Assembly: GCA_016793115.1 (NCBI GenBank)
Contig: JAEUIN010000270.1
Coordinates: 1 to 45,523 of the forward strand
DNA from: Planctomycetaceae bacterium
GTDB lineage: Bacteria > Planctomycetota > Planctomycetia > Pirellulales > PNKZ01
Direction of reading: 5' to 3'
DNA: 45,523 nucleotides
Shown here: piece by piece, positions 45,237-45,523 of the stretch
Numbering within the stretch: position 1 is the stretch's first letter
Layout: each line of letters begins with the position of its first letter
Program-made: the position numbers and the translations under genes
The notes under the pieces: generated by a model
What the model was told of the DNA's origin: nothing
The model's database searches: none
Seen by the model: only the letters and a program-made list of their open reading frames with translations

Positions 45237-45353
45237 GTTTTAGCCCCCGGCTCTTCAAGCCGGGGGCAGACGAGGTCGCGCCGTTATCGGCTTAGCCGAT
45301 TTCTCGAGAGGCACCGCCGATTGCCCCCGGCATGAAGTGCCGGGGGCTAAGAC
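45237..45353. repeat. 117-bp double-hairpin repeat, copy 2
   Basis: GTTTTA plus GCCCCCGGCT (45243-45252), loop CTTCA, AGCCGGGGGC (45258-45267), a 50-base centre, then GCCCCCGGCA (45323-45332), loop TGAAG, TGCCGGGGGC (45338-45347) and TAAGAC. Both stems are perfect 10-bp hairpins. Total and spacer length equal copy 1, but the centre differs in sequence; it has its own inverted repeat ATCGGCT/AGCCGAT. The copy lies between two convergent genes, ending six bases before the neighbouring stop codon. Confidence 0.85.
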
Positions 45354-45358
45354 GCTCG

Positions 45359-45523
45359 CTATTTGCGGAGCGTGTTCCCGCGGCGCGAGGTGCCGGCGTC
45401 GGCGCTGGTGGCCGTGGGGCGACCGGTGCCGGTCGGGTGCGGCGTGGGAGCGGCTAGGTCGGCCGGACGTGTGCCGCCGTTTTGCAGATAGGCGAACAAG
45501 TCGGCCACGTCTTGCAGTTGCAG
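45359..45523 (-). CDS. C-terminal end of a gene running off the window
   Basis: A minus-strand frame is open from the window edge to a TAG at 45359-45361. The 54 visible residues begin LQLQDVADLFAYLQNGG and end in a Pro/Thr/Ala/Gly-rich tail, RRGNTLRK. The 'DVADLFAYLQ' helix resembles the last helix of cytochrome c-type domains at the C-terminus of the long Planctomycete heme-binding dehydrogenase proteins. The CxxCH itself would lie outside the window, so the assignment is tentative. Codon use is like that of the neighbours. Confidence 0.6.
   Translation of the reverse strand: MQLQDVADLFAYLQNGGTRPADLAAPTPHPTGTGRPTATSADAGTSRRGNTLRK

Noticed and set aside
1..45523. CRISPR arrays, rRNA, tRNA, complete IS elements or prophage genes
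   Set aside because: None could be recognised by reading; no regularly spaced direct repeats, transposase motifs or phage structural genes were seen.

Overview
The window looks like part of a chromosome from a Planctomycete, probably of the Pirellulales type. This is inferred from gene content: a sulfatase, PQQ-like propeller and prenyltransferase-repeat proteins, secreted sugar dehydrogenase and TIM-barrel proteins, many signal peptides, a membrane protein with a lone CxxCH, very long proteins, and a high-GC background. No rRNA, tRNA, CRISPR array or transposase gene was seen.

Positions 1-10100 hold mostly single genes. A low-GC SIR2-like gene (312-1286) looks acquired. It is followed by an exported PQQ-like propeller protein, an exported prenyltransferase-repeat protein, an orphan GroES, a 0.8 kb gap with a strong plus-strand terminator, a chalcone-isomerase-like lipoprotein, a two-propeller sugar dehydrogenase, an MBL-fold hydrolase, and an unusual fusion of an Flp-pilin-like N-terminus to two CBS domains. 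Positions 10574-13157 hold an overlapping pair: a metallophosphoesterase and an alpha/beta-hydrolase-like protein.

Positions 13161-35939 (minus strand) form the centre of the window. Transcription runs from a PilB/GspE ATPase (34248-35939), over a 329-bp gap, to PilT, a second PilB/GspE, a PilC/GspF platform protein, and then six prepilin-like genes in the order G-like, G-like, H-like, I-like, K-like, J-like. This is a type IV pilus/type II secretion assembly line, but every pseudopilin is far larger than normal (about 380-620 residues) and the K-like protein has 3,025 residues. Several carry D-x-D-x-D-G loops that may bind calcium, and the platform protein has an additional hydrophobic segment. 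Secretin, alignment proteins and prepilin peptidase are not in the window. I regard this cluster as the best candidate for an undescribed fibre or secretion machine.

Positions 36238-45523 are again mixed: an outer-membrane beta-barrel protein, a small conserved-looking protein, a YjbQ-family protein, a membrane protein with one CxxCH, WrbA, a sulfatase divergent from an acyltransferase-3 membrane protein, a Tat-exported hydroxypyruvate-isomerase-like protein, a small exported protein flanked by two 117-bp double-hairpin repeats, and the C-terminal end of a further gene that runs off the window.
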